A stretch of 64,000 bases of DNA from Dictyobacter vulcani (GTDB taxonomy: Bacteria > Chloroflexota > Ktedonobacteria > Ktedonobacterales > Ktedonobacteraceae), in the NCBI RefSeq assembly GCF_008974265.1, contig NZ_BKZW01000001.1, positions 4,030,001-4,094,000 on the forward strand. Reading direction: 5' to 3'. Below are positions 37,499-47,529 of this stretch, in pieces. The position numbers and the translations under genes are program-made. Position 1 is the first letter of the stretch; the number at the start of each line of letters is the position of its first letter. A model generated the notes under the pieces. The model did no database searches. It saw only the letters and a program-made list of their open reading frames with translations, and was not told where the DNA came from.

Positions 37499-38660
37499 TT
37501 AGTTCTGTTTGCGTTCTTTCTCGCGTGCTGCCAGTTCACGGCGCAGGATCTTGCCGGAAGCGGTTTTGGGGATTGCATTGATGAACTCAATAAAGTGTAT
37601 GCGTTTATAGCCAGCTAATTTGCCATTGGCAAAGGTTAAGATCTCCTCTTCGGTGACCGTTGTGCCTGGCCGCTGGACCACGATACCTTTGATCAACTCG
37701 CCCGCTTCATCATCAGGAACTCCAATCACTGCAGTATCAATGATGGCTGGATGTTCAAGCAGCAAGGCCTCAATCTCGGCCGGGGCTACGCCGAAGCCGT
37801 GATATTTGATCATCTCTTTCTTGCGATCCACGATATACGTGTATCCGTCTTCTTCGACGTAGGCTATATCTCCAGTATGTAGCCAGCCATCGCGTAAGGC
37901 GTTTTTGGTCTCTTCAGGAGCATGCCAGTAGCCTTGCATAACCTGGGGACCGCGTACCAGCAATTCCCCCTGTTCTCCGGTGCTACCTCCTGTGTTCCGG
38001 TCTCGATATCCACAATCTTGCACTCGGTATTATGGATCGGTAAGCCGATACTGCCGAGTCGGATTAATTCGGGGTCGCGTGGTTGTGAGTGGGTGAGAGG
38101 TGAGGCTTCGGTCAGACCATAGCCTTGCACAATGTGGCCAGGAATCTTTTCCTGGAGCCTGCGCGCCGGATCAACCGGCATCGGGGCAGCACCCGAGAAG
38201 ATAAATTTGACGGTAGCCATTTTGCCGAGATCGACGGGGGCATTTGCCATGCCGATGATAATTGGCGGGACCGCAAAATAGTAGGTGACCTTGTGCTTCT
38301 CACAGAGTTCCAGGGACTTCATTAAGTCGAAGCGTTCCATCATGACCTGTGTGCCACCGCAGGCCAGGAAGCTACCGGTGAGCATGACTCCATAGATATG
38401 GTAGAAAGGCAGGAAGAGGAGTGCTACATCGGTGATGGTGATGCCCAGACATGAGTTAAACTGTAGATTATTGCTGACCAGATTGCGGTGCGAGAGCATC
38501 GTACCTTTGGGCAAGCCTGTCGTCCCGGATGAAATATGGCAGCGCCAACGCATCCTGAGATCATCGGCCGCTGACTACTTTATCAACATTGGTAGAATCA
38601 AGTGAAGCGCTCTTTCCTGGCAAAAAGAGGATTTGGGCGCAGTCAAGGTAAATAGATATT
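37499..38660 (-). pseudogene. AMP-dependent acyl-CoA synthetase/ligase, 5'-truncated and frameshifted
   Basis: The C-terminal two thirds of an acyl-CoA ligase are clear: SSGTTGLPKGTMLSHRN (P-loop), FYHIYG, GYGLTEASP, HTGDIAYVEEDGYTYIVDRK and PKTASGKILRREL. A base is missing near 37977 (VAP to GEQGELLVRG) and an extra T of the minus strand near 38533 breaks PYSSGTT. Upstream of that, weak coding continues to about 38660 (LDSTNVDKVVSGR), with a further in-frame stop. The first ~150 residues are absent: sequence turns AT-rich and non-coding. The intact enzyme would activate a fatty or aromatic acid with ATP and CoA. This copy is probably dead. Confidence 0.8.
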
Positions 38661-41600
38661 AAAATAGATCCTTTTGGCTTATCCACGCAGTCCCCTTACC
38701 TACTATACTGTTTATAAAATAGTTTTAAAATAGTTGGTACAAGGTTGTTTCTTGCCCTCTAGTGACGACGATATGTTTTTAGTTTGGAAAACTCAGTTAT
38801 TGGTGAAAAGCGCAGATAGCAGTGACCATCGGCAAGAGATCGCTCTGACCAGGATACCTTTGGCCTTCCAGATGGTGGTTGGACGCGCTGTGATCGTTGA
38901 TCTGTGCTTTGCTGATTGTACTAAGGATTCTCGAATATCAAGAGAGGATTTGCTGACCACAATACGCAAAGAACTGATCTGCGCTCTAAATCCAGGATAT
39001 GACAATCAGTGTCAAGCGACGAGAAAGCCTAGCTCAGAATCAAATCCAACCAGATTGATAATATTCTCCGGGCCGGTTTAAGATTGGTAGGTGACAGAGA
39101 CAGAGAAGGAATATCTCACATAATAGAGCGCCAGGACCTAATTCGATTTTAAGATCCAATAGTAGAGGCGCGATATATCATGGTGGTTTGACTATTTGAG
39201 TGGATCTTTGCGAAATACAGAATAAGGACTTTCAGCTAGCGTTAAGATAGACAGAATAGGCCAGTTGCACTCTGATTACGATGACATCGATACTAAGCTA
39301 CGAAGACAATGATCAGTAGGGAACATCAGGAATCCATTGGTGGGCGAAAATAGTTCAGGGGTCAAACCATTTTTTCGACATTTGCCAGCGTCCTTTCTGT
39401 CACGAACTTGTCAACTAGTGAGTTTCAAGACAAATTGTCCCTCTACCAGATACAGTGTGGTGTCCTATCTTCTGTGTACGGCCATCTTATGCGACGCTAA
39501 GCTTGTATTAGAGCCATGATCTGTTGCTTGATCATAGATTAGGCATACTCTTCAGTTATTTCTGGGAAGGTCAAGACTTTGCAGGCTAATACTCAATCCC
39601 CGGTCTTCTCGAAATTTCTCTTCGCTGTGGCAAGGGGTGAAATGTCAAATGGTGCGGCCTCGCACTCCTTGCCGGAGCTGACTCCGTAAGTGTTTTAAGT
39701 TCTCGCCTGATACTCCCTCACATACTGCTCCTTTTATCGCCCCGGGTGGAAATCGCGGAAGGCCGTAAGGCGGGACCAAAAGTGATAGTTGGACAAGCCC
39801 GTGGACTAGACCATCTAGGAACTCGACTATAGAGACGCTGGAGTGATATATTATAGCATGAGCGGTGAATCGCACGTTCTATTGTTGAATTACTGATTGA
39901 GCTATCAACTGTAGCTACTACTGGTGGGCGATCCCAATCATGTTGATGACGAGCATATTTCCTGCACCTACACATTTGTCATGACTGTATAGTCGCTGCC
40001 TGAGGGTGCACCGGTGCTGTGCGATGAGCTCAGTCCATACACCGGGGACAGTAAGGCGAGTAGAAGCGGATCTTCATCGTTCCGCTCCCGGGTCTATCTG
40101 GGTTACCCAGCAGGATGAAATTTTTCTGGTTTCTTGAGCAATCTTTTGTTTCTATTCCCCTTACCTATGTTGACCTGACCGGTGTCTCGGGCCCTGCATT
40201 GCGTTGCTTGCCACCATATAAGTTGTTTAAAGGCCTGATTATTAATGATTCCTGCTCTGCCTGTTACTATTAACGTATTGCACCACCATGGCTGACTGCA
40301 GGATGGTTTGTGTGCGTCCATCACTGTTGGGCTTGCAGACATAAGCTGGTATTGCCAGTGTTGACCGTATTTGCGTCAGTATGGTGAGAGGATCTGGTGT
40401 GAGTGACACTCTCACTGGCTCTGGAGCAGCTACAGCGCTGCGATAGTGTTTCAAGCAAATCAAGTGCTTGCTGGGAGACTGACATCGGGCTCCATTTTTG
40501 TGGTGATGAGCGTTGCGTTCCTGGAGTTAGCGTCTCTCCCCGCCTTGCTGATACTCTGGCTGGTTCCACGGCGAGATTAAGATACTTGCCGGTTGATGAC
40601 ATCAGCAATGAACAATCAAAGCCAATATAGGATAACCTGTGGTCAAAAAAGAGGCTGAGCCGCGCCCGTCGGTGCTCAAATACAGAACCTCTGAGAGTGC
40701 CCGCTTAGCGTATTATGCCGGGCTCAGTGCTTATGTTGAGACATTACAGAAATCAGGCAAGTCCGATTTGTAAGGGACTCGGCCCGTTCCACAATGGAGG
40801 CGTCCACGGTGATTCATGATGTTCCTATGAGCGGCGTGTCTCGTCTCTGGTTTCCCGTATGAGGCTGCCAACCATTGCTAGACGCTGTGTTTGTTGGGCT
40901 CGGCTATGTTGTAACGAAGTGAGGAGACATATTTGCCTTGTTCACCTGGGGTTGTGGCAAAAACGATCATTCCTGTGCCGGCGTGTTGATTAAGCTAGTT
41001 TCCATCCCCAGTGCCTCGGAAGCCGGAGCAGATCTTCTCACTTATACTCAGTAGCCGCGTCAATGAGAAAGAATTTAGCTAACTTCTGCGCGCTTACTAT
41101 GAGTGATGGGGAAGACGCAATTAGCTGTCGTGCAGGTCTGCGCCACTCTGGCAAGATCCTCCGCGGTACATACCGCTTGGATGGATTTAGCTAGCATGCC
41201 ATTTTCTGGCTTTTCAGGCGGAAGCTCCAGTACAAATGCGGATAACTATGTAGACGTACGCCGCGTGAAAGAGTACTCGTCGAAACCGCGAATGGATTCT
41301 CTGGCCGGAGCCCACTGCGATATGGGATGCGTTCTTTTAATACTGGGTATCTTCTTGTTGGCCTGCAGATATGGCTTGCTACTAAGCTCACTAGTGACGC
41401 TCAAGCAGTTAACGCTGCGTGGCGTGTTAGGGCGGTTTTCTTTTCAGTTGATGACGGAACATGGTCGTAATAGTGCTGGATGTGGCCTCGCAAAGTAAGC
41501 CGATATATCGTACGGACTTCAGAGTGGCCGCCGCGTGAGTTTAAAGGTATTGCAGTAATCGAACCACGGAGAGGCATCGGCACTGCAACGCTTCTTGTGG

Positions 41601-44335
41601 CTTGAACAGGCTCTACTCTTTCTATGCGTCGTTGAGGATAGGTGAGGTGGCGTACTACGGTTATACGTCCGCCCGTGGATTGAGTAGCTATCACGAGAAT
41701 TCCTATCGTCAGCCACTCGACGCGCCTCGAGCGTGTAGCTGTTTAGAGTGCCTACTCTCCCTCTTTCTAGAATCTCTGATCAGAATTGCGAGACACGTGG
41801 AACCGATGAGAGCTCGTGGATACAGGTCACTCTTTCTGAGCGTGTGTGATCTGTAGTGTGTATATATCGACATGCCGCCACACGCGAGCCAAGCATGGAC
41901 AGGAGACTGGCATCGAAAATCTGACATGGGAGCTTCTCCTGGTACATTACTTTCTATGCTTCCAGGTTAAGACAAAAGCGCAGTGGCAATGACCAAAACA
42001 ATCTATTGGACACTCGACTTTTTGCCTGCGTGTTCTGATGATTGACTGTGAGGATGGGTGCAATTGATCTGTTCTGGATTATACTATAATCGAGCTTATT
42101 TCATCTCCATTCAAATGTATATTCGCTTCGTCAGTCTGTTTGCTCAATCCAGTTTGTATTACGGTTTGAATACTACCGTCTAGAATAGGACGCGGCGAGT
42201 CTTCATTACTCGCTCTATAATCACATATTGTCTCGCGTGCGATAACTGCCCGGACTAGATATCTTTCCTATACGGACAGTATTGTTCCTCCATGCTTCAC
42301 GGCCCGCCTGAAGTTGAGGTACGGCTATGTGCCCTGGCCTTCGGGCATGCATAAATGAGCTAATTCAACTGCATGTTATCTTTCCTGTCGGGGACTGGTA
42401 AAACAATCCTGAATAATCAGTATATATACTTACTGACTTCTAATCAATAAAGGGATGTTTATCGTAGAGGAGCGGAACTTTGCCGCGAGGTAAGCCGGAT
42501 GTGAAAGGATGCAGCACTGAAACGACCAGCTATTTGAGCTGCACGATATATCTCAGAGATCAGTTGATTATGATCATATTTTCGGATAATCCATTTCGAA
42601 AGTTTAATCTTGCTCATTAATATTTAGCTAATTGATAATCGTGCGAAAATGCATACAATACCAAGACATAAGCGTGTAGGAACCACCTTACCGAACTGCA
42701 TATTGAGTGATAGACCGTCAATGCATGATGATTGGTGATCGAAGATAGCATGTCTCTCTTATTGATCCTTATTTGTACTCTCTTAAAAGCTTATTACAGC
42801 GAACAGAACAGACCGTTGTTCCTGTGCGTTGTCATATTGCAGACTTGCAGCGGCGTCGGTACTCTCAAAATGTATAAGCTCTGATGGAGTATTATGACAT
42901 ACTGTGCAAAAAGCCTACTGAAGACCTCATCCTGGGCGGCAAGTGCTGTCAAGCTTTATCATTGGCAGCGCCATTGTATTCCGGATGCCAGCTAGCGACG
43001 CATGCTCAGCTCGGAACAAGATTAGTGCACGCGTTTAATTCTAATAAAGATATGCGACCAGAATGTTGAATACGATTATTTACTATGTCTAGCTATCCAC
43101 AGTTGTCGAACACCTTTCGACTGGTGTCTTAGTATAGGTGACCAAATCTGTCTCTTTACTTTGCATGTGCGGACTCGAGACTTCTTATGGCTACGCACGA
43201 GGGCCCTGATGGTGCTGAGAAACACACATAGGCACTACGAGATGACAGATCGCCATTGCAGCTATATCTCGCGCACAAAGACCGGGTTACTCAATTATTG
43301 ATTGCGCCTATAGTGTAGGAGGATCGACATGAGACGCTGAAATTCAACGTTCCTGCCTCCCGCCAGGGTGTGTGGAACTCAGACGACTCGGTTCAGGCGC
43401 CGAGGAGCTTGCAACAGTAGATAATTTTCTCTCTGGGACAGTGATTGTGCGTCCACCTCCATATCCTCGCTCTTGCTGTATTCTGTTAGCACGACTCTCA
43501 CTATTTCACCATCTCCTGTCTGGTCGCCAACTACGTGTGCATTGATTGATTATCCCATTATTGCTTTTGACGAGTTTCCAGACCGCTAGCGTGATCATGT
43601 GGTGGAATGAATGCAATGTGCAGCAGATCGCCAGATAAAATCGAGACAGTCCCGCTGCCTCAACGGTGCCGAGTAGGAGAGAGTCCTCGGCCGCGAATGG
43701 TCGTCGCAAATCCATAGTGGCTAAATTTCGCGACCTGTCATGGCCGTCATCAAGTCCTTGTGCGAGCGTAAATATATTTCGCTCATAGGTTGTAGCCCAG
43801 TCTATATGAGGTCGGTGTGCGCATTTCTCGAACTCCCTCGCTCAATGCTTTCTTATTGGCTGAATATTGCACAATCCGAGTTTGCTCAAGAGTCGCATTG
43901 CCAGTGTCTTAGTCGTTGCTATCGAAGCAATCGCAGGTGGACCGCGATTTTAGTGGAGATAGTGGTATCTCGGAGGCAGGAAAAGTTAGCGCTGGCCGTC
44001 ACGCGCCAACTCACATCTATCAAGTATCATAGGCCATTGCAGACAAAGAAAACAAGTTTTACTAGCTCCTGTAAATAGTAGCTCGTGAGCAGAAGTGCGA
44101 GACAGCGGGTCAGAAAAACTTTAAGGGGTGATAGCTGCGGTTAAGTGCAAATAGAGTATGAATTCCTGGTTGCTCTCTCTAAGGCACGTGTGGTTGAAGT
44201 GGAGTTGGTCGGCATTGCCCAGTGTCTATCAGTTTGCTAAGAGACGTTGATCGGGAGCAGGGAAAGTAGCGCCCTCCCGCCCCCCATCTCAAGTATCAGG
44301 CATTGAGCGTTAGTGCTGATTTAATGCCTGCCTGT
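38660..44335. other. 5.7-kb coding-poor tract (gene graveyard)
   Basis: The longest open frame is ~131 codons and none has a ribosome site plus family signature. Base composition is similar to the flanks. It begins abruptly after the truncated ligase and contains one recognisable decayed fragment (cyclase-like, 38790-39030) and a patchy diverged duplication next to its right border. No tRNA, CRISPR, rRNA or transposase was found. Either ancient decayed sequence or a low-quality/chimeric stretch. Confidence 0.65.
38790..39030 (+). pseudogene. decayed cyclase/kynurenine formamidase-like fragment
   Basis: Within one frame, EIALTRIPL, VVGRAVIVDLCFADC, RISREDLL and ALNPGYDNQ follow the order and spacing of the cyclase-family core (IPLE..VGPAVVVDL..ITREDL..LLRTGYD). 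The upstream metal-binding HxGTHxD motif is no longer readable. Family-level similarity was judged by eye only. Confidence 0.42.
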
Positions 44336-44351
44336 TCAGAAAACTTTAAGG
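43895..44351. repeat. patchy diverged tandem duplication
   Basis: Blocks recur in the same order: gcattgccagtgtct (43895) / gcattgcccagtgtct (44212), tcaagtatca (44020 / 44289), and tcagaaaaactttaagg (44110) / tcagaaaactttaagg (44336). Offsets fall from 317 to 226 nt, so the second unit is shortened. The last block includes the 3' end of the gene at 44336-44713. Confidence 0.45.
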
Positions 44352-44713
44352 ATACCTCGTGCAATGAGTATAAATAGACCAACCTCTACCACAATCATCG
44401 TCACCCACAACCAGATGAGCTGAGGTTCTTTGACATCATTGGTGCTCCAGGCCTGGATAGAGTTGTAAAGCAACGGAATCAGAATAATTAAAGGTATAAC
44501 CAGCAATGCAACACAGCTGAGGATCACTACAGCTGGCAGCAGAATGCGCCAGAGTCCTGAGTCGCGTAAGTTTTCAGTTTTCGCTGTACCATAGACCTGC
44601 CGCTTTTCACTGTCGGCTCTCTCCGCTGAGGCTGCAGCTGGTTGTACGCTTGTCTTCTGAGAAGGCATATTTTCCGTAGGTTCCGCCGTGGAACTTAAAG
44701 TTTGTTCGTCCAT
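44336..44713 (-). CDS. small two-TM membrane protein next to the SPFH gene
   Basis: 125 aa. A polar, Ser/Ala/Glu-rich N-terminus (about 1-50) is followed by two hydrophobic helices (LLPAVVILSCVALLVIPLII and WLWVTMIVVEVGLFILIARG). No family is recognised. It lies ~90 nt downstream of the 34-codon ORF, in the same direction as the SPFH gene, and may belong to the same operon. A weak ribosome site (AGGAGAG) precedes the ATG. Confidence 0.6.
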   Translation of the reverse strand: MDEQTLSSTAEPTENMPSQKTSVQPAAASAERADSEKRQVYGTAKTENLRDSGLWRILLPAVVILSCVALLVIPLIILIPLLYNSIQAWSTNDVKEPQLIWLWVTMIVVEVGLFILIARGILKVF

Positions 44714-44805
44714 AGGTATGGTCTCTCCTGAAGAACGTGTATTAGAACTACGCTCCTCAGTATATCATACGGCGGCCCACTTCTCATGGCAAATGCGAGC
44801 GTTTT

Positions 44806-44910
44806 TTACAAATGTTTATCGATTTGTTCAAAGATGCTCTTCTGTAAGATCATGACCACTGCAGGTAGCACCACGGCGGTAACAATCCATTTGGCGACTA
44901 ACTTCTTCAT
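44806..44910 (-). CDS. 34-aa membrane-anchored small protein overlapping the SPFH gene
   Basis: The ATG at 44910 overlaps the TGA of the SPFH gene (ATGA), and AAAAGGAAAA lies upstream inside that gene. It encodes MKKLVAKWIVTAVVLPAVVM followed by 14 residues ending in DKHL: one hydrophobic helix with a basic N-terminus. The overlap and codon use suggest translational coupling. Too short for most gene callers and not recognised as a known family. Confidence 0.5.
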   Translation of the reverse strand: MKKLVAKWIVTAVVLPAVVMILQKSIFEQIDKHL

Positions 44911-45806
44911 GTTCTATTTTCCTTTTCTTTCATCATTTCTTGTCGTACTGGTCGAGCAGTTGTTTGATCGACATAGACATTTTGTGGTGTTGGGCGTTCA
45001 GGATTTTCGGCAACGGGCCGTGTGCCGGGCCGTTCACGATTTTCTTCGGTCTGTTTGGGCAGGGATTTCAGGAATGGTTCGATAATATCCATTGGCAGTG
45101 GGAAAATGATGGTTGAGTTTTTCTCGACTGAGATCTCTGTCAGTGTCTGCAGATAGCGCAGTTGTAGGGCACTGGATTGTGAGCCGATTATGCTGGCGGC
45201 CTGAGCCAGTTGTGTGGATGCCTGCAACTCACCTTCAGCATGGATGATCTTGGCGCGTTTCTCGCGCTCTGCTTCAGCCTGCTTGGCCATCGCACGTTGC
45301 ATGGTAGCTGGCAGTTCGATATCCTTGACCTCAACCGCCGTGACTTTCACGCCCCAGCGCTCGGTATATTCATCAATGATGGTTTGCAGGCTCTGGTTGA
45401 TGCGATCGCGGTGTGCCAGCAGTTCATCCATCTCAAATTGACCCAGCACATTACGCAATGTTGTCTGTCCAATTTGCATGGTGGCGTCAATAAAGTTGAC
45501 GACATTCGTGACAGACGCCTCAGGATTTACCACATGGAAATATACAACCGCCGTGACGCGAATGGTAACGTTATCACGTGTAATGATTTCCTGTGGAGGA
45601 ACCTGCATCGTCACGATACGCAGATCAACCTTCACCATCCGTGTAATCATCGGGGGCACCCAGAAAATTCCAGGTCCTTTGGCACCTTGTAAGCTTCCTA
45701 AAATGAAGATCACGCCGCGTTCATACTGCTGCACGACCCGTAGACCGGGGAAGACAAAGAAGAGCAAGATGAGCGCCACAATAATAATACCTATGATTAA
45801 CCACAT
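44907..45806 (-). CDS. SPFH/Band 7 (stomatin-like slipin) protein
   Basis: 299 aa. An N-terminal membrane segment (IIVALILLFFVFPGLRVV) is followed by the Band 7 domain: QQYERGVIFILG, VPPQEIITRDNVTIRV, and the coiled coil AMAKQAEAEREKRAKIIHAE. The C-terminus ends in a Pro/Arg-rich tail. Such proteins scaffold membrane microdomains and can regulate FtsH-type proteases; two FtsH proteins are encoded in this window. No NfeD partner is adjacent; instead two small membrane proteins follow. Confidence 0.92.
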   Translation of the reverse strand: MWLIIGIIIVALILLFFVFPGLRVVQQYERGVIFILGSLQGAKGPGIFWVPPMITRMVKVDLRIVTMQVPPQEIITRDNVTIRVTAVVYFHVVNPEASVTNVVNFIDATMQIGQTTLRNVLGQFEMDELLAHRDRINQSLQTIIDEYTERWGVKVTAVEVKDIELPATMQRAMAKQAEAEREKRAKIIHAEGELQASTQLAQAASIIGSQSSALQLRYLQTLTEISVEKNSTIIFPLPMDIIEPFLKSLPKQTEENRERPGTRPVAENPERPTPQNVYVDQTTARPVRQEMMKEKENRT

Positions 45807-45920
45807 ACAGTATCTCCTTTAAAACGAGATGCAATGAACACCATACATCTATAATGAGAGACGGTAATCCGACTGTCAAATCAAAACGCTATGGTACTAA
45901 ACGTTACGCTCAAAAAGCGC

Positions 45921-45950
45921 TTGACAACCTGATGCATCTGGTGGTATAGT
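45921..45950 (+). promoter_or_regulatory. tRNA-Val promoter
   Basis: TTGACA (45921-45926), an 18-nt spacer and TATAGT (45945-45950), 18 nt upstream of the tRNA. Confidence 0.75.
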
Positions 45951-45968
45951 TATCTCCGTCAGTAATTA

Positions 45969-46040
45969 GGGCGCTTAGCTCAGTGGGAGAGCGCTTCGTT
46001 CACACCGAAGAGGTCACTGGTTCGAACCCAGTAGCGCCCA
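45969..46040 (+). tRNA. tRNA-Val (anticodon CAC)
   Basis: The cloverleaf is complete: acceptor GGGCGCT / AGCGCCC, D arm with AGCTCAGTGGGAGAGC, and anticodon stem CTTCG / CGAAG around TTCACAC (anticodon CAC). The T arm is ACTGG-TTCGAAC-CCAGT. The 3' CCA is not encoded (acc follows). Confidence 0.95.
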
Positions 46041-46192
46041 CCCTAATCTCCTGAAGTTCTTCCCACCTTATATTGTTCAATTGCTTTTCAATAGTGTACT
46101 GTTTTATACGAGTATCCCACTGTTAGAGTTGTTCATTTGTTCCCTCTATTCCTGATGTATTATTGAGTCAACAGTGGCTACATTGGATTTGC

Positions 46193-46840
46193 ATGACGAA
46201 AGATTTCTCTTCCCAACGCCAACAATTGATTGCCCGACTCCAACAAACTGGTATTCATGATGAACGTGTCCTCCATGCTCTTGCTACTATCCCACGTGAA
46301 CTATTTGTGGATCAATCCTTCCAGGAACTGGCATATGCCAACCAGGCCTTACCTCTGGTTTTAGGTCAGACCATTTCTCAGCCTCAGATGGTCGCTATCA
46401 TGACTCAGGCGCTCCAATTATCTGGTCGTGAGCGTGTTTTAGAGATTGGTACTGGCTCAGGTTACCAGACGGCAATTTTAGCGCGCCTCTCTGAGTTCGT
46501 TTACAGTATTGAGCGTCACGAGGAACTTGCAGTGCAGGCATCCCGGCGTCTCGGCCAGCTTGGTATTGAAAATGTCTCTTTAATTGTCGGTGATGGGTCG
46601 ATTGGTTGGAATGAGGAAGCGCCTTTTGACCGTATTCTGGTCACGGCTGCTGCTCCCTATATTCCTGATCAGCTTATCAACCAGCTGTCACCGGGCGGAC
46701 TCCTGGTCGTACCAGTTGGCGACCAGAGCCAGCAAGAACTTCAGGTTGTACAGCGCCTGTCTGAAGGGACCAAAACCTACTCTCTGGGCCGCTGTGTTTT
46801 TGTTCCTTTGATTGGCGAAGAGGGTTGGCGCCGGGAATAA
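46193..46840 (+). CDS. pcm: protein-L-isoaspartate O-methyltransferase
   Basis: 215 aa from the ATG at 46193; an in-frame TTG 30 nt upstream is possible but weaker. Motifs are clear: IPRELFVDQSFQELAYAN, LGQTISQPQMVAIM (substrate-binding), VLEIGTGSGYQTAILA (SAM motif I), and PFDRILVTAAAPYIP. It repairs isoaspartyl residues in damaged proteins using SAM, in the cytoplasm. The C-terminus VFVPLIGEEGW is typical. It is the first gene after the tRNA. Confidence 0.93.
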   Translation: MTKDFSSQRQQLIARLQQTGIHDERVLHALATIPRELFVDQSFQELAYANQALPLVLGQTISQPQMVAIMTQALQLSGRERVLEIGTGSGYQTAILARLSEFVYSIERHEELAVQASRRLGQLGIENVSLIVGDGSIGWNEEAPFDRILVTAAAPYIPDQLINQLSPGGLLVVPVGDQSQQELQVVQRLSEGTKTYSLGRCVFVPLIGEEGWRRE

Positions 46841-47011
46841 TCTCATGCACACAAAGTGTACGCCCAGTAGGCGTGGGTAGACAAAACACGCAGTATTGAG
46901 AATATCTAATCTATTTGGGTTGTTCAATTGCGTGATCAACAACTGTTGCTTTATAATAAAGAATATAATGTGTTCTCAGGAAGCCAGTTGTTGCTGTGGA
47001 GGAAAATTTGC

Positions 47012-47529
47012 ATGCCAGATTTTTTAGCTGGAATCTCTATCACAAATACATTGAACCTGGTCTTGTTCCTTGTGATCTGGATTATCCTCTGTGAATTAAC
47101 GCATGTCCTTGTATTACTCTGGCGCCGTGAGCCCCTGATTGGTTGGGCTGTTGGCCCCTTTGGGCTGACTTTTATGGCGTTACGCGAACCTTCTCCACTT
47201 TATATCTGGCTTGATGTTTTTGTGCCTGCGGTGGTCTCTGGTAGCGTCCTCTTTATCGGACTCTTTACCGCTTTGAGCCCGGTCGTTTTTCCGAGTACGT
47301 TCCTCAAAGTGCTCGTGATGATTTGTGGCCTGCTCTTTACAGGTATCCCGACCTGATACGAGCATTGCAGGATATGTGTTATCCGCTCTGGGGCGAAGCG
47401 CGTATTCTGCGAACCATCCAATTGTTGCGCGCTAACTGGTCGCAGATTCACTTTACCCCGTTTGGCCTCTCATATTTACGCACGCAATTTGGCTCAAATC
47501 CAGCTGAATTGCTACAGCTTCTCTCTTAA
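47012..47529 (+). CDS. membrane protein, unknown, with one frameshift
   Basis: The ATG at 47012 follows GGAGGA. About 110 residues with three to four hydrophobic helices include CELTHVLVLLWRREPL, a segment slightly like a membrane-metalloprotease helix but without HExxH. The frame ends at 47356. Coding appears to continue in the next frame from the CCC at 47347 (PDLIRALQDMCYPLWGEA...) to 47529, giving ~172 aa. The 3' end overlaps or abuts the converging kinase gene. No family assignment. Confidence 0.5.

Noticed and set aside
40403..40630. Short frame with GLHFCGDERCVPG resembling a 6-phosphogluconolactonase segment
   Set aside because: Only ~10 residues agree with the family; the surrounding sequence does not, and no ribosome site is present. 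Probably chance within the coding-poor tract.
40638..40773. Coding-like C-terminal stretch (ARLAYYAGLSAYVETLQKSG)
   Set aside because: No start or ribosome site, no family recognised, and the upstream frame is closed; too short to call a pseudogene.
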